Assembly: GCA_013414705.1 (NCBI GenBank)
Contig: CP058705.1
Coordinates: 3,415,145-3,421,209, forward strand
Length of the DNA: 6,065 bases
DNA from: Defluviicoccus sp.
Lineage (GTDB): Bacteria; Pseudomonadota; Alphaproteobacteria; Rhodospirillales; Defluviicoccaceae
Direction of reading: 5' to 3'
A program made the position numbers and the translations under genes. The notes under the pieces are model-generated. The model was not told the origin of the DNA. It saw only the letters and a program-made list of their open reading frames with translations, and searched no databases. Below, piece by piece: positions 5,206 to 6,065 of this stretch (position 1 is the first letter of the stretch; the number at the start of each line of letters is the position of its first letter).

Positions 5206-6065
5206 TCAGAGATCGTCGTCCAGTTCGTCGTCGTGGACCTCGGCGGCACGTCGCTTCGCGTCGGCGATCAGCTCTTTCGCGGATTCGCCCTTCGCCCAGG
5301 CGTCGAGCATATCGGCCCAGCACTGAAGCATGATCTTCCGCTCGGCGAGGTAGCGGTTCACGTTGTAGACGGCCGCGATCCGGTTTCGGGGCGCGTGGGC
5401 CAAGCTCATCTCGATCCAGCGATCATCGAACTTGGCGCGGTTCAGGCCGGTCGAAAACGTGCGGCGCAGGTCGTGAACGCCGAAGCCCTGAAAGTCAGGA
5501 TCATTCTCTCGGATACGCTCTACCACCGTGTCGATCACGCGGTTGAGCGTGGCGTTACTGATCGGCGTGTCGCTGTCGTATCTGCCGGGGTGCATGTATC
5601 GGCTGGCGCCGAACATGGTGCGGAACACCGTCAGAATGTCGAGCGCCTGATCGCTCAGCGGGACGACATGCGCCTTGCCGGCCTTCATGCGCTCGGCCGG
5701 GATCGTCCAGCGCGCGGCGGCGAAGTCGATTTCCTTCCATGTGGCGTCGATGAACTCCGACTTGCGGACGCCGGTCAGCAGGACAAACTTCACCGCTAAG
5801 CGCAGCGTGGGCGCCGCCGACACATGATCCAAGGCCGCCAGGACCGCGCGGACCTCGGATGGCGAAAGGGCTCGGTCGCGCGGCTCAAACGTGGCGATGG
5901 CGCTGGTGCGGATCGACTCGGCCGGGTTGCTCACGTCCAGCCCACTTCCCTGGGCATGGCGGAACACCAGCAAGACGACCTCGCGGACATGCACGGCGAC
6001 GGCCGGCCCGCGCTTCTCCTTAACCTCGTCGCACAGATGTTTGAGGCGTTGCGGCGTCACCTCCC
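5206..6065 (-). CDS. int: Tyrosine recombinase/integrase (P4 type), C-terminal part, runs off the window
   Basis: A site-specific recombinase that would insert and excise the element through a 3'-phosphotyrosine link. The frame is open to the right edge. The GTG at 6060 is unlikely to be the start, because the codon before it is open and EVTPQRLKHL looks like the interior of such proteins. About 286 residues are visible of the ~400 usual; the N-terminal arm-binding domain lies outside. Counting from 6060, residues 1-60 are the core-binding domain and the catalytic domain follows. The catalytic set is complete: R99 (LLTGVRKSE), a beta-hairpin lysine (K126 or K129 in MKAGKAHVVPLS), H196 and R199 (GVHDLRRTFST), H222 (SLAHAP) and the nucleophile Y232 (AAVYN). 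The protein ends with an acidic tail, DDELDDDL. It points inward from the right, so an attachment site would be expected beyond the window. No att repeat is visible inside. Confidence 0.94.
   Translation of the reverse strand, partial: EVTPQRLKHLCDEVKEKRGPAVAVHVREVVLLVFRHAQGSGLDVSNPAESIRTSAIATFEPRDRALSPSEVRAVLAALDHVSAAPTLRLAVKFVLLTGVRKSEFIDATWKEIDFAAARWTIPAERMKAGKAHVVPLSDQALDILTVFRTMFGASRYMHPGRYDSDTPISNATLNRVIDTVVERIRENDPDFQGFGVHDLRRTFSTGLNRAKFDDRWIEMSLAHAPRNRIAAVYNVNRYLAERKIMLQCWADMLDAWAKGESAKELIADAKRRAAEVHDDELDDDL

Noticed and set aside
5233..5799. 188-codon open frame on the plus strand opposite the integrase
   Set aside because: The opposite strand encodes an integrase with a full catalytic set; this frame shows no domain of its own.
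1..6065. CRISPR array, tRNA, rRNA or insertion sequence
   Set aside because: No regularly spaced repeats, no tRNA-like cloverleaf with a CCA end, no rRNA signature and no transposase were recognised on either strand.

Overview
The window is a piece of a conjugative or integrative mobile element from a GC-rich alphaproteobacterium. The assignment rests on the Ti-type (MOBQ) traA / oriT / traC-traD arrangement. The wording of the TraC- and TraD-like proteins resembles sphingomonad and other alphaproteobacterial copies, but that finer placement is inference from memory of the families. GC content looks high throughout, apart from a more A+T-rich stretch after traA.

Layout, left to right. (1) At 1-1266 (+) lies a type IV toxin-antitoxin pair: the last ~74 codons of an AbiEi-type antitoxin, then a complete AbiEii-type nucleotidyltransferase toxin. 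(2) At 1194-1739 (-) are two small conjugation genes, traC-like then traD, one base apart and running towards the toxin gene. (3) At 1740-1910 is a 171-base divergent spacer holding a recognisable Ti/RSF1010-type origin of transfer (a hairpin plus the GCGC/CCT nick segment) and two further inverted repeats. (4) At 1911-4826 (+) is a full-length TraA relaxase-helicase. (5) At 4827-4955 is a short A+T-richer spacer without a gene. (6) At 4956-5204 (+) is an AlpA-type DNA-binding protein, and at 5206-6065 (-) the C-terminal two-thirds or so of a tyrosine integrase that runs off the right edge.

How it fits together: TraA is expected to nick oriT and unwind the strand to be transferred, helped by the TraC/TraD accessory proteins. 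The integrase and AlpA protein would insert and excise the element, or belong to a second island abutting the transfer genes. The AbiE pair would stabilise the element or act against phage. In Ti-type plasmids traG (the VirD4 coupling protein) normally follows traD. Here the abiE pair occupies that place and faces the other way.

The most interesting spots are small-scale. The abiEii/traD junction shows two single-base homopolymer irregularities about 80 bases apart. Correcting both would give each gene a family-like end and separate the two genes. The oriT spacer carries overlapping, mutually exclusive hairpins. I see no entirely new system; the families present are known ones in a mosaic arrangement.
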